In this document: piece by piece, positions 29,090-41,450 of the stretch
Position numbering within the stretch: the first letter of the stretch is position 1
How the letters are laid out: every line of letters begins with the position of its first letter
Source: Embleya scabrispora DSM 41855
GTDB taxonomy: Bacteria; Actinomycetota; Actinomycetes; Streptomycetales; Streptomycetaceae
Direction: 5' to 3'
DNA length: 64,000 nt
Assembly: GCF_000372745.1 (NCBI RefSeq)
Contig: NZ_KB889719.1
Span: 62,001-126,000 of the forward strand
Translations under genes and position numbers: made by a program
The notes under the pieces: generated by a model
What the model was told of the DNA's origin: nothing
Databases searched by the model: none
Seen by the model: the letters and a program-made list of their open reading frames with translations, nothing else

Positions 29090-29737
29090 CTACCCGGTCA
29101 GCAGGACATGCAACGTGCGCGGCCCGTGTACGCCCTCCACCCGCTCCAGTTCGATGTCGCTGGTCGCCGACGGGCCGGAGATCCAGGTCTGCGGGCGGCG
29201 CGGATTCAGCCGGGCGACCGCCTCCGGCACGGTGCCCACGACCTGGTCGGCGCGCACCACGCACAGGTGGTAGTCGGGCAGCAGGGTCAACGCCCGACGA
29301 CCCTGGTCCGGGCCGGTGTCCAGGACGATCGTGCCGGTCTCGGCGATGGCCAGCGCACATCCGGTGGCCACCGCGTCGATCTCGCCGAGCGCGTCGTTGT
29401 CCAGCGGGGGCGAGTCCACCACCAGTTCGACACCGAGCCGGGTCAGCCAGGCGAGCCTGCTCCCGGTGGGCACCGCCAGTCGGCTGACGCCGGCCTCGCG
29501 CAGCAGGTCGCTCGCGGCCGACAACAGATCCTGGGCGTCGTACACGCGCAGCACGGTGGCCTCGTAGTCGGCGACCCGTTCGGCGAAGCGGCCGACCACG
29601 TCCAGGCCCGCCGGGCGCTCGCGCCGATAGGCCCGACGCACCGGCGGCGGCTTGGGCCGGTCGTCCAGGGCCGTGCGCAACCGGTCCAGGATCACCGTAC
29701 GGGCCTCGCGGTTCGCCTCGTATCGCTCCACCGTCAT
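29090..29737 (-). CDS. lutC: Lactate utilisation protein C (LUD domain)
   Basis: 215 aa. LUD-domain motifs: [20 protein letters not shown] and [23 protein letters not shown] at 29737 overlaps the lutB stop (ATGA), and AGGAGG lies inside lutB. LutC is the third subunit of the LutABC L-lactate oxidation complex. Order and overlaps show one operon, lutA-lutB-lutC. Confidence 0.93.
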   Translation of the reverse strand: MTVERYEANREARTVILDRLRTALDDRPKPPPVRRAYRRERPAGLDVVGRFAERVADYEATVLRVYDAQDLLSAASDLLREAGVSRLAVPTGSRLAWLTRLGVELVVDSPPLDNDALGEIDAVATGCALAIAETGTIVLDTGPDQGRRALTLLPDYHLCVVRADQVVGTVPEAVARLNPRRPQTWISGPSATSDIELERVEGVHGPRTLHVLLTG

Positions 29738-31230
29738 TCCTCCTGACCGCCGTCGGTGCGCTTGTACCAGGAACGGAACGACTCGGCGGGCGGCGCGGGC
29801 GCGTCCCGGTCGGCGAACCACGCGCTGACCGGACCGGTGAACCGCTTCGGCAGCGGGACCCGGCCGATCACCCCGTGCCGGGCGAACCGCCCGCCGACCC
29901 CGGCCACGTGCTGCGCGAAGCCGATCCGCCACGGCTTCTCGAAGGCCCACCGCACGGCCTTCATGCCGACCTCCTCGGCCCGGTCCCGCGGTCCTCGCTC
30001 GCCGTCCACAAGCTGTGCGCGAAGGTGCACGAGCACCTCGGGGATGTCGATCCGCACCGGACACGCGTCGAAGCACGCGCCGCACAGCGAGGACGCGAAC
30101 GGTAGCGACGCGGTCTGCGCGTCCACCCGGTGTGCCGCGATGCCGCGCAGCTGCGGGGTGAGGATCGCGCCGATCGGCCCGGGATACACCGATCCGTAGG
30201 CGTGTCCGCCGGTGCGTTCGTACACCGGGCACACGTTCAGGCAGGCCGAGCAGCGGATGCAGCGCAGCGCCTGCCGGCCCACCGGGTCGGCCAGCACGTC
30301 GGAGCGGCCGTTGTCGAGCAGGATCAAGTGGAACTCCTGCGGGCCGTCGCCCGGGGTGACGCCGGTCCACATCGAGGTGTACGGGTTCATCCGCTCGCCG
30401 GTCGCACTGCGCGGGAGCAGTTGCAGGAACACCTCCAGGTCGCTCCACGTGGGCAGCAGCTTCTCCACGCCGAGCACGGTGATCAGCGTCTCGGGCAGGG
30501 TCAGGCACATCCGCCCGTTGCCCTCGGACTCGACCACGCACACCGTGCCGGTGTCGGCGATGGCGAAGTTGCCGCCGGAGACCGCGACCTTGGCGCGCAG
30601 GAACTTCTCCCGCAGATGCCGGCGCGCGGCGGCGGCCAGCGCGCCCGGCTCGTCGCTCAGGCGCTCGGGCGCCGGTCGGCCGAACCTGCCCATCTCGCGG
30701 ACGAAGATCTCCCGGATCTCGGCACGATTGCGGTGGATCGCGGGCACCAGGATGTGCGACGGCAGATCCTCGCCGAGCTGCACGATCAGCTGCGCCAGGT
30801 CGGTCTCCCAGGCGTGGATGCCCGCCCGGGCCAGCGCGTTGTTCAGCTCGATCTCCTCGGTGGCCATCGACTTGACCTTGACCACCTCGTCCACGCCCTT
30901 GGCCCGGGCGATCGCGACCACGATCGTGTTCGCCTCGGCCGCGTCCCTGGCCCAGTGCACGACGCCGCCGGCCGCGCGGACCGCGACCTCCAGGCGTTCG
31001 AGGTAGCCGGGCAGTCCGGCCAATACGTCGTCCTTGATCGCCTCGCCGGCGCGGCGCAGCAGTTCCCAGTCGGGCACCTCGGCGACCACCGCGTCGCGCT
31101 TGGCCCGGATGGTGTGCGTGGCCGCGCGCAGGTTGGCCCGCTGGACGTCGTTCGCCAACTCCGCGTGCGCGGCCTCCGGGAACGGCGGCATCCCGACGAA
31201 GGTCGGTTCCCTGCGTACGGATGTGGTCAT
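29734..31230 (-). CDS. lutB: Lactate utilisation protein B (iron-sulfur)
   Basis: 498 aa. N-terminal LUD domain (about 60-310: [20 protein letters not shown]), then two 4Fe-4S motifs, [20 protein letters not shown] (about 330) and [18 protein letters not shown] (about 385). The C-terminal FRSWYKR tail is typical of the family. ATG at 31230 after GGAGGTGA, overlapping the lutA stop by 4 bp. It passes electrons from L-lactate oxidation to the respiratory chain. Confidence 0.94.
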   Translation of the reverse strand: MTTSVRREPTFVGMPPFPEAAHAELANDVQRANLRAATHTIRAKRDAVVAEVPDWELLRRAGEAIKDDVLAGLPGYLERLEVAVRAAGGVVHWARDAAEANTIVVAIARAKGVDEVVKVKSMATEEIELNNALARAGIHAWETDLAQLIVQLGEDLPSHILVPAIHRNRAEIREIFVREMGRFGRPAPERLSDEPGALAAAARRHLREKFLRAKVAVSGGNFAIADTGTVCVVESEGNGRMCLTLPETLITVLGVEKLLPTWSDLEVFLQLLPRSATGERMNPYTSMWTGVTPGDGPQEFHLILLDNGRSDVLADPVGRQALRCIRCSACLNVCPVYERTGGHAYGSVYPGPIGAILTPQLRGIAAHRVDAQTASLPFASSLCGACFDACPVRIDIPEVLVHLRAQLVDGERGPRDRAEEVGMKAVRWAFEKPWRIGFAQHVAGVGGRFARHGVIGRVPLPKRFTGPVSAWFADRDAPAPPAESFRSWYKRTDGGQEE

Positions 31231-32042
31231 CGCGTCACCTCCGGTGCCGGGGTCTGCTCGGCGGCGAACCCGGACGCGATGTCCAGGCCGGGTCCGTACG
31301 GCTGCAGGTCCGGCAGCGCCTCGGTGCAGGCCAGGATGTCCGCGAGGTGCAGCACTCGGATGCCCGCGTGTTGGCGCGAGATCAGTCCGCCGATGTGGGT
31401 CAGGCACGAGTTGTCGCCCGCGCACAACACCTGCGCGCCCGATTCCAGCGCGGCGCTCACCTTGTCGCCGCCCATCGCCACCGAGGTGTCCACGTTCTTG
31501 ACCGCGAACGTGCCGCCGAATCCGCAACATTCGTCCGCGCGCGGCAGGTCCACCAGGGTGAGGCCGCGCACCGCGCGCAGCAGCCGGGTCGGCCGATCAC
31601 CCACCCGCAGCAGGCGCAACGAGTGGCACGTGGGGTGATAGGCGACGCTGTGCGGGAAGTAGGCGCCCACATCGGTCACGCCGAGCACGTCGACCAGGAA
31701 CTCGCTGAACTCGTACACCTTCGGTGCGACCCGCGCGACGCCGGCCGGCAATGTGCCGCCCGCCTGTCGGGCCACGACCGCGTGGTACTCGCGCACCATC
31801 GCGGTGCACGACCCGGACGGCACGACCACCGCGTCGTAGCCCTCGAAGGCGTCCACGAAGGAGCGCACCAGCGGCACCGCGTCCTCGCGGTAGCCGGAGT
31901 TGAAGTGCATCTGCCCGCAGCACACCTGGTCGTACGGGAACTCCACCTCGTGTCCGAGGCGCCGCAGCACCCGGACCACGGACTTGCCGGTCTCCGGGAA
32001 GAGCGTGTCGTTGAAGCACGTGATGAAAAGGGCAAGGCGCAC
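31227..32042 (-). CDS. lutA: Lactate utilisation protein A (CCG domains)
   Basis: 271 aa from the GTG at 32042 with GGAGG upstream. Two CCG (heterodisulfide-reductase) domains carry QVCCGQMHFNSGYR and ADECCGFGGTF, with partner Cys in FITCFND and HPTCHSL. First gene of the lutABC operon. No lactate permease or GntR-type lutR gene is next to it; the 172-bp gap upstream separates it from the divergent hydrolase-ABC gene. Confidence 0.94.
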   Translation of the reverse strand: MRLALFITCFNDTLFPETGKSVVRVLRRLGHEVEFPYDQVCCGQMHFNSGYREDAVPLVRSFVDAFEGYDAVVVPSGSCTAMVREYHAVVARQAGGTLPAGVARVAPKVYEFSEFLVDVLGVTDVGAYFPHSVAYHPTCHSLRLLRVGDRPTRLLRAVRGLTLVDLPRADECCGFGGTFAVKNVDTSVAMGGDKVSAALESGAQVLCAGDNSCLTHIGGLISRQHAGIRVLHLADILACTEALPDLQPYGPGLDIASGFAAEQTPAPEVTR

Positions 32043-32214
32043 AATTGACCTCCGCGATCGACTGTACGGATGTCCTCCGCGGGCGCCCGGCCAAACCTGC
32101 CGCACGCGTCCGGTCGTGTGACGCGGAGGTGATGGGGATCGCGGACCTCGGCGAGCGGAGCTCAGGCCCGCCCTCGTGCCGGACCCGTGGGGTCGCACCA
32201 CGTAGGGTCGGCGC

Positions 32215-34991
<2,777 letters not shown>

Positions 34992-34992
<1 letters not shown>

Positions 34993-35888
34993 TGACCCGC
35001 ACGCTCCCCGACCTGCCGACCGACGAGGGCGCGCACCCGATCCCGGGGGCGGCGCACGCGCACGGCTACCGGCCCCGACACACGCTGCCGGTCTGGGTCG
35101 AGACCGTGCGCCAATTCCGGCGCCGGCGCACCCTGTTCATGATCGGCCTGCTGCTCGCGCTGCCGTGGATCCTGGTCGCCGCGTTCAAGATCGGCGGCGA
35201 TCCGTCGGCGGACGCGGTGCCCACCCTGGTGGACGTGGCGACCAGGAGCGCGCTCAACTTCACCGCGTTCACGCTGTTCGTCTCGACTGGCTTCCTGCTG
35301 GTCGTGGCGGTGGCGCTGTTCTGCGGCGACACCGTCGCCGGCGAGGCGAGTTGGTCCTCGTTGCGGTATCTGCTGGCCGCGCCGGTGCCGCGGGCGCGGC
35401 TGCTGCGGGTCAAGCTGGTGGTCGCGCTCGGCTACAGCGTGCTGGCCCTGGTGCTGCTGCCGCTGATGGCGCTGATCGCGGGCACGATCGCGTTCGGCTG
35501 GGGGCCGTTGGATCTGCCGGTGGGGGCGTCGCTGCCCACCGGCGAGGCGCTCGGACGCATGTCGGTCGTGGTCGTCTACGGCGTGGTGGCGCAACTGGTG
35601 GTGATGGGCATCGCGTTCTGGCTGTCCACGGTCACCGACGCGCCACTGGGCGCGGTGGGCGGCGCGGTCGGCCTGGTGGTGGTCTCCAACATCGTGGACG
35701 CGGTGACGGCGCTCGGTTCGTGGCGGGACTACCTGCCCACGCACTGGCAGTTCGCGTGGGTCGACGTGCTCCAGACCGACCCGCAATGGGACGGCATGAT
35801 CAAGGGCGCCGCGGTCTCGGTCGCCTACGCGGTGATCTTCCTGGCCCTGGCCTTCCGTCATTTCGGCCGCAAGGACATCGTGTCCTGA
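34992..35888 (+). CDS. ABC-2 type transporter permease
   Basis: 298 aa with six hydrophobic segments (FMIGLLLALPWILVAAFKI, GFLLVVAVALFCGDTVAGE and others). The central ASWSSLRYLLAAPVPRARLL is the ABC-2 coupling signature. Its ATG overlaps the stop of the hydrolase-ATPase gene, so it should form the membrane channel for that ATPase. The substrate is unknown. The open frame reaches far upstream only as a shadow of the first gene. Confidence 0.92.
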
Positions 35889-35944
35889 GGGGGCGGGCGC
35901 GTCGGTGGTCATCGTCGGCGAGCCGGGTTCGGGCGGACCGGGAC

Positions 35945-36877
35945 CTACTCCACCACCCGCACCGGCAAGCCGCCGACCGCGCGTCGCAGGGCGACCGCCA
36001 GGTTCGCGAACTCCTCGCTCCGTCCCGTGCTGGAGCGCATCACCAGACCGATGCGCCGGTACGGGGCGGGTGCGGCGAACCGGGACACCGCCAGGTGTGA
36101 GCCCGGGCGGGTCTCCACGTCGATCGCGGTCTGCGGCAGCAGGGTGACGCCCAGGCCGCCCGCGACCAGCTGGACCAGGGTGGGCAGGCTCGCCGCGCGG
36201 GTCGCGCCGGCCTCGCCCGCACCCACCTCGCGGCATACGTCCAGGGCCTGGTCGCGCAGGCAGTGGCCCTCGTCCAGGAGCAGCACGTCCAGGCCGCGCA
36301 ACGCGGAGCGCGGCACGTCGGACCGGCTCGCCAGCTCGTGTCCCTCGGGCACGACCAGGGTGAAGTCCTCCTCGTAGAGCGGGATTTCCTCGACGCCCGA
36401 GATGCCGGACGGCAGCGCGAGCAGCAGCAGGTCCAGTCGACCACTGGTGAGGCCGTCCAGAAGCGAGCCGGTCTGCTCCTCGTGCACGTACAGCCGCAGC
36501 TCCGGGTATTCCTCGCGGACCAGCCGCAGCAGCGCCGGCAGCACGTACGGGGCGACCGTGGGAATCACCCCCAGGTGCAGCGGGCCGGTGAACGGGCGGC
36601 GTGCGGATTCCGCCTCGTCGACCAGATCGGCCAGCGCGTCGAGCACGCGGCGGGTGTGCCGGGCGACCCGCTCGCCGGCGGGGGTGAGCAGAACCCGGCG
36701 CGTGGTGCGCTCCACCAACTGGGTGCCCAGCGCCTCCTCCAGCGCGGCGATCGCTCCCGAGAGCGCGGGCTGGCTGGTGCCCACCGCAGCGGCGGCATCG
36801 CGGAAGTGCAGGTGGTCGGCGACTGCGGAAAAGGCCCTGAGCTGCGACAACGTCGGTGTGCGAGTGCTGATGTACAT
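35945..36877 (-). CDS. oxyR: OxyR-like LysR-family peroxide regulator
   Basis: 310 aa. N-terminal LysR helix-turn-helix (TLSQLRAFSAVADHLHF, GTSQPALSGAIAALEEALG). The redox site is LDEGHCLRDQALDVC: two Cys with eight residues between them, the same spacing as C199/C208 of E. coli OxyR. ATG at 36877. In relatives oxyR is divergent from ahpC; here it faces a secreted hydrolase gene and is about 16 kb from ahpCD. It probably still activates ahpC in trans. Confidence 0.88.
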   Translation of the reverse strand: MYISTRTPTLSQLRAFSAVADHLHFRDAAAAVGTSQPALSGAIAALEEALGTQLVERTTRRVLLTPAGERVARHTRRVLDALADLVDEAESARRPFTGPLHLGVIPTVAPYVLPALLRLVREEYPELRLYVHEEQTGSLLDGLTSGRLDLLLLALPSGISGVEEIPLYEEDFTLVVPEGHELASRSDVPRSALRGLDVLLLDEGHCLRDQALDVCREVGAGEAGATRAASLPTLVQLVAGGLGVTLLPQTAIDVETRPGSHLAVSRFAAPAPYRRIGLVMRSSTGRSEEFANLAVALRRAVGGLPVRVVE

Positions 36878-37105
36878 CACCTGTCGAATGGGTGTGGACG
36901 GTTGATGCCACTGTTCTTCCACGATAGGGCAACCGGTTCGCCCGGCCGGGAAGCGCACCCGCGGCCGGCCCGGCACCGGCAGGGTTGTCAGGCGTATGCC
37001 TTCATTTCCCGTCTACTCACCGGTAGCTTTCACTCGCTCCACAGTGCCCAAGTCCCCTTTGGGCGGCTCGTGCGTGTTCCTTCCATGCCACGAAGGCGAG
37101 GGTGC

Positions 37106-39094
37106 ATGTCCACATTCGAGCGTGTGCGCAACAAGGTCCTACCGGTGGCGCTGATGGCGACCCTGATCGGCCTCACCGGCGGCCTGCCGGGGCAGGCGGC
37201 GGGCGCGACCGCGGCCGGCCCCGCGGCCACCGCGCTGTCCCCCCAGCTGGAGGCGATCCGGCAGAGCGAGGCCCAGGCGCTGTACGGGAGTACCGGGGTC
37301 AAACCATTGGCCGAGCGCAAGACCTCGCTGATCTCGCTCGGCGACAGCGAGATCGCGGGCGAGGGCGTCGGCGTGTACGAACCCGGCACGGACGGCCCGG
37401 ACAACTGGTGTCACCGGTCGCCCGACGCGGCCATCCACCGGACCGGGATCCCGGCGGACGTGACGTACAACGTCGCGTGCTCCGGGGCGTACACCGGGAA
37501 CATCCGAATCGGCGGTACCAAGCAGTACGCCGACGAACTCGTGCAGTCGGACAACCTGGCGATCAAGGCGCGCAATACCCGCGTGCAACTGATCCTGCTG
37601 GTGGCGGGCGCCAATGACGACATCCAGTTCGGCCCGACCATGACCGACTGTGTGACCAGGCGGGTGCTCTTCCAAGGCGAGTGCTACGGCAGCTACCAGC
37701 CCGGCTGGCAGGCGCGCGCGGACGCGATGCGGCCCAAGGTCGAGCAGACCGTCCGCGATCTGAAGACCACGATGGCGGACGCGGGTTACCAGAGCGGCGA
37801 CTACAAGCTCGTGGTGATGGGCTACCCGTCGCCGATCGCCCCGGACGTCGAGGACAACCCCGACTTCCCCGGTTGGTACAGCGGCGGTTGCCTGGGCTAC
37901 CTGCGCGACGCGGCGTGGGGGCGCAACGAGGCGGTGCCGATCTTCGAGCGGGCCGAGCGGCAGGCCGCGGCGAACACCGGAGCGATCTACCTGGACAACT
38001 CGAGGCTGTTCCACGGTCACGAGGTCTGCACCGACAACACCTGGGCCCGCGGGTTGTGGTTCGCCGGGCCGGACATCCTCGACCCGAACACCACCCGGCA
38101 GAGCTTCCACCCCAACGGCCGCGGCCACCTGGCCTTCGCGTCCTGCTTGACCCAGCTGTACAACTCCGGCTGGAGTCAGGCGAGTTGCGCGGACCCGGCC
38201 AGTACGGGGGCGGCCACGCTGTACCAGGGCGTGCTGAGTGCCGACTTCCGGCAACTGCGCAACGAGGGCACCGGGTTGTGCGCCGACGCGTACGGCTTCT
38301 CCTCGCGCAACTACACCCCGGTGGACCTGTGGCCCTGTCACGGCGGACGCAACCAGGGTTTCTGGTACGACGCGGCGAACCAGTCGCTGCACACCGAGCT
38401 GAGCCACGACCGGTGTGTGGATCCGCAGGGTGGCGGGCGCAGTTCGGGCACGGCGCTGGTGTTGTGGAACTGCAACGGCGGCGGCAATCAGCGCTTCGTC
38501 GAGGTCGCGGGCACACTGCGACCGGCCGACACGCAGTCCCTGTGTGTCGCACCGCCGGCGGCGGATTCGACGTTGGGTGCCAGGCTCGTGCTGGCCGGGT
38601 GCGACGGTTCGGCGGCGCAGCGCTGGGTGAAGGAGCCCGGGCAGTCGGTGCGGTTCGCCGAGCTGAAGTCGGGGGGTACCGCCAAGTGCCTCGACGTGGA
38701 CGGCGGCACGATGTCCTCCGGGCGCGGCGTGCTGGCCTGGGACTGCACCGGCAACAGCAACCAGAAGTGGTGGCGCAACCCCGCCACGGGTCAGCTGCAC
38801 AGCCTCAAGGACCCGGCGTTCTGCCTCGACAATCGCGGGGCCACGGCGGCGGGCTCCGGGGTGGGTATCTGGCGCTGTGACGACGCGCACGGCGCGTACC
38901 TGAACAACCTGCGCTTCGACGTGGGCGCGGACGGCCGACTGATCAGCCGGGTCTCCGGGCTGGTCGCGGCCGCGCCGACCGCGGGCAACGGCGCGATCAC
39001 CCAGCAGCCGGCCGGTGCCTCGGCCACGCAGCAGTGGACGGCGGGCGCGTCGGTGTCGCTGCCGTACTCGGTGATCCCGTACGACGCCTACTGA
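37106..39094 (+). CDS. Secreted SGNH hydrolase with ricin-type beta-trefoil domain
   Basis: 662 aa. Signal peptide at about 1-35 (VALMATLIGLTGGLPGQAAG). SGNH domain at about 70-350: block I ISLGDSEIAGEG, block II ACSGA, block III VAGANDD, block V SFHPNGRGH supplying Ser, Gly, Asn and His. A ricin-like lectin part (about 380-640) has repeated Q-x-W/F units (NQGFWY, NQRFVE, AQRWVKE, NQKWWR) and paired Cys. The ATG at 37106 (GAGGGT upstream) is preferred over 37085. Likely a secreted esterase/lipase that binds polysaccharide. Confidence 0.9.
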   Translation: MSTFERVRNKVLPVALMATLIGLTGGLPGQAAGATAAGPAATALSPQLEAIRQSEAQALYGSTGVKPLAERKTSLISLGDSEIAGEGVGVYEPGTDGPDNWCHRSPDAAIHRTGIPADVTYNVACSGAYTGNIRIGGTKQYADELVQSDNLAIKARNTRVQLILLVAGANDDIQFGPTMTDCVTRRVLFQGECYGSYQPGWQARADAMRPKVEQTVRDLKTTMADAGYQSGDYKLVVMGYPSPIAPDVEDNPDFPGWYSGGCLGYLRDAAWGRNEAVPIFERAERQAAANTGAIYLDNSRLFHGHEVCTDNTWARGLWFAGPDILDPNTTRQSFHPNGRGHLAFASCLTQLYNSGWSQASCADPASTGAATLYQGVLSADFRQLRNEGTGLCADAYGFSSRNYTPVDLWPCHGGRNQGFWYDAANQSLHTELSHDRCVDPQGGGRSSGTALVLWNCNGGGNQRFVEVAGTLRPADTQSLCVAPPAADSTLGARLVLAGCDGSAAQRWVKEPGQSVRFAELKSGGTAKCLDVDGGTMSSGRGVLAWDCTGNSNQKWWRNPATGQLHSLKDPAFCLDNRGATAAGSGVGIWRCDDAHGAYLNNLRFDVGADGRLISRVSGLVAAAPTAGNGAITQQPAGASATQQWTAGASVSLPYSVIPYDAY

Positions 39095-39107
39095 CCGGGC
39101 GTCGAAG

Positions 39108-39143
39108 CCGCGCCCCCGCCCCGAGTACGGGCGGGGGCCGCGG
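39108..39143. terminator. Bidirectional hairpin terminator
   Basis: CCGCGCCCCCGCCC, 7-nt loop, GGGCGGGGGCCGCGG, with one bulged G, between convergent genes. Confidence 0.75.
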
Positions 39144-39166
39144 TGCGCCGCTCGCTTCGGAGCGGG

Positions 39167-39880
39167 TCAGTCCGAGTCCTTGCGGAAGCGGTCGGGCGCC
39201 GGCTCCTCCGGGTATTCGCGGAAGCGGTCGCCCGTGTCGCCGGGTCGGGGCTCGCCGTCCAACGCGCGCCGGCGCTGTTCCTTGCGCCGCTTCGCCTTGA
39301 CCATCACACCACCCATGATGGCCAGGCCCTTGACCACCACGACGGGTGCGTGCGGATCGTCCGTGTACTGCTCGTGCACGTCGAAGCCACCCATGAAGCC
39401 GAACCCGTGATCGCGGACGGTCACCCCCTCCGGGATCCGGATGTCGATGCCGCCCCAGAACGCGAACACGTTGATCACCAACTCGGGTTCGTCGAACACC
39501 GCGTCGGTGAGGTCGATGTCCACGCCACCCATCACCGCGACCGCGTTCAACTTCGAACCCGCGCGCCAGCGGCCCTTGCGGGTGGAACTGCTCCAGAACG
39601 CGAACATGTTCGATCGGGCCGGGTGGGGCGGCACCGTATTGGCCGCCGCGGGCTCGTAGCCGATCGGACCGGGCGTCGGGAGATCGGCGATCAGCGGTTC
39701 GAGTTGGCGCAGTGTCCTGGCGGCCAACGCCGCGTCCACCCGCTCCGCGTGTTCGTCGGTGGTCAGGCGGCCCTCGGCGAGCGCGTCCCGCAACACGTTC
39801 ACGTAGCGGTCGCGGTCGGCGTCGGAGGCCCGCAACTCGGGAGTGGGCGGCTGGGCGCGACGCTCTGGGCTGTTGTCCAC
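39167..39880 (-). CDS. DUF1707 and LiaF-like (DUF2154) protein
   Basis: 237 aa. DUF1707 at about 14-68: LRASDADRDRYVNVLRDALA then EGRLTTDEHAERVDAALAAR. A beta-helical LiaF-type domain follows at about 90-200, with repeated (V)MGGVDIDL, WGGIDIRIPEG and MGGFDVHE units. It has no membrane segment, unlike full LiaF. Such proteins sense or report cell-envelope stress, but the partner is unknown. A GTG start at 39880 without a ribosome site suggests leaderless expression. Confidence 0.88.
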   Translation of the reverse strand: MDNSPERRAQPPTPELRASDADRDRYVNVLRDALAEGRLTTDEHAERVDAALAARTLRQLEPLIADLPTPGPIGYEPAAANTVPPHPARSNMFAFWSSSTRKGRWRAGSKLNAVAVMGGVDIDLTDAVFDEPELVINVFAFWGGIDIRIPEGVTVRDHGFGFMGGFDVHEQYTDDPHAPVVVVKGLAIMGGVMVKAKRRKEQRRRALDGEPRPGDTGDRFREYPEEPAPDRFRKDSD

Positions 39881-39889
39881 GAGGTAAAT

Positions 39890-41290
39890 CTAACTCGGGG
39901 GCGCGACGGCGGGGAGTACGGACCGGGCGAGCAGGCGGACCGCCTCGCGCAGGCGGTCGGGCGAGAGTCCGGCGTAACCGATGATCACCGCGGGCGGGCC
40001 ACCGGCGAGGGCGCGCATCGCGGCCATCGGCTCCACCCGCACACCGCGCTCCCGGGCCCGCCGCACGGTGGCCGATTCGTCGGAGCCGGGCGGGAGTTCG
40101 ACGTAGAGGTGGATGCCCGCGGCGACGCCGTGCACGCGTGCCGCCGGCAGGTGCTCGGCGAGCGCCTCGGTCACCGCGTCGCGGCGGATTCGGTAGTGCG
40201 CGCGCATCGTGCGCAGGTGGCGCTCGTACGCTCCGGTGGCCAGCATCCGGACCAGGGTCAGCTGGGGGAGGGTGGCCGAGCCGAGGTCGGCGTTGGTCTT
40301 GAGGTCGTGGATCCGCTCGATCAGTGGGGCGGGCAGCACCGCCCAGCCCAGCCGCATCCCGGGCGCCAGCGCCTTGCTGGTCGAACCCAGGTGCACCACC
40401 CGATCCGGCGCCAGGCCCTGGAGGCAGCCGACCGGGTCGCGGTCGTAGCGGAACTCGGCGTCGTAGTCGTCCTCCACGATCAGCCCGTCGTGCGTGCGGG
40501 CCCAGTCGACCAGGGCCGCACGGCGGCGGGGCGACAGGACCACCCCGGTGGGGTACTGGTGGGCCGGGGTGACCAGCACCGCGCGGGCGCCGGTGCTGGC
40601 AAGCGCGTCGACGTCGATGCCCTCGGCGTCGGTGGGGGCGTACGCGACGGTGAGACCGTGGGTGCTGAAGATGCCGCGCTGGCGATCGCTGGAGGGGTCC
40701 TCCACCGCGAGTACGTCCAGGCCGAGCCGGCGCAGCGCCTGGGAGACCAGGGACAGGCCCTGGGCCACGCCGTTGACCACCACGATGTGTTCGGGACGGG
40801 CCTGCGCGGCGCGGACCCGGCCCAGGTAGTCGCTCAGCGCGACGCGCAGTTCGCTCGTGCCGGACGGGCCGGGGTAGTCGAACGCGGCGTGCGGGGCGGT
40901 GTGCAGCACGTGCCGGGTCGCGGCCGACCACGCGGCGCGCGGGAACGCGGACAGGTCGGGCACGCCGGGCTTGAGGTCGTGGGTGATCGGGATCACCGGA
41001 TCGCAGCCTGTCGGGTCGGCCGGCTGCGGCGCCACGCATGCCGCGGTGACCCGGGTGCCGGAGCCGTGCCGCGAGGTCAGATAGCCCTCGGCGACCAACT
41101 GCTCGTACGCGTCGACGACCATGCCGCGGGAGACGCCCAGGCTCTCCGCGAGCGCCCGGGTGGAGGGCATGCGAAAGTCGGCCGGGAGTCGGCCGGAGCG
41201 GATCGCCGCACGCAGGCCGGCCTGCACCTGGGCGCCGAGCCGGCCCGCGGATCGGTCGAGGTGGACGAGGAGTTCACGCACTCGGGACAC
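39890..41290 (-). CDS. MocR/PdxR-type regulator (GntR helix-turn-helix fused to aminotransferase)
   Basis: 466 aa from the GTG at 41290 (GAGGG close upstream). GntR winged helix at about 5-75 (RMPSTRALAESLGVSRGMVV). A fold-type I aminotransferase domain follows (about 100-460) with the PLP lysine in HLGSTSKALAPGMRLGW and YDAEFRYDR. MocR proteins sense PLP or amino compounds. The gene is divergent from an EamA exporter, and three 11-bp repeats lie in the gap, so it most likely controls that exporter. Confidence 0.92.
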   Translation of the reverse strand: MSRVRELLVHLDRSAGRLGAQVQAGLRAAIRSGRLPADFRMPSTRALAESLGVSRGMVVDAYEQLVAEGYLTSRHGSGTRVTAACVAPQPADPTGCDPVIPITHDLKPGVPDLSAFPRAAWSAATRHVLHTAPHAAFDYPGPSGTSELRVALSDYLGRVRAAQARPEHIVVVNGVAQGLSLVSQALRRLGLDVLAVEDPSSDRQRGIFSTHGLTVAYAPTDAEGIDVDALASTGARAVLVTPAHQYPTGVVLSPRRRAALVDWARTHDGLIVEDDYDAEFRYDRDPVGCLQGLAPDRVVHLGSTSKALAPGMRLGWAVLPAPLIERIHDLKTNADLGSATLPQLTLVRMLATGAYERHLRTMRAHYRIRRDAVTEALAEHLPAARVHGVAAGIHLYVELPPGSDESATVRRARERGVRVEPMAAMRALAGGPPAVIIGYAGLSPDRLREAVRLLARSVLPAVAPPS

Positions 41291-41364
41291 CTGCCCTCGG
41301 GGTTCGCCGGAGCCGGGTGGTTCGACGGCGGTTCGTCGCCGACCTGTCGGCGAACCACCGGCGA

Positions 41365-41391
41365 TCCGGAATCGGTCCGGAATTGGTCCGG
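41365..41391. promoter_or_regulatory. Three 11-bp direct repeats (candidate MocR operator)
   Basis: TCCGGAATCGG, TCCGGAATTGG, TCCGG: start points at 41365, 41376 and 41387, exactly one DNA turn apart. MocR proteins are known to bind direct repeats between their gene and the divergent target. Confidence 0.55.
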
Positions 41392-41450
41392 TTTTTCGGC
41401 ACGGAAGTGGCTCTGCCGGGGAATCCACCGGCTTCCTAACGTTACGTCAC

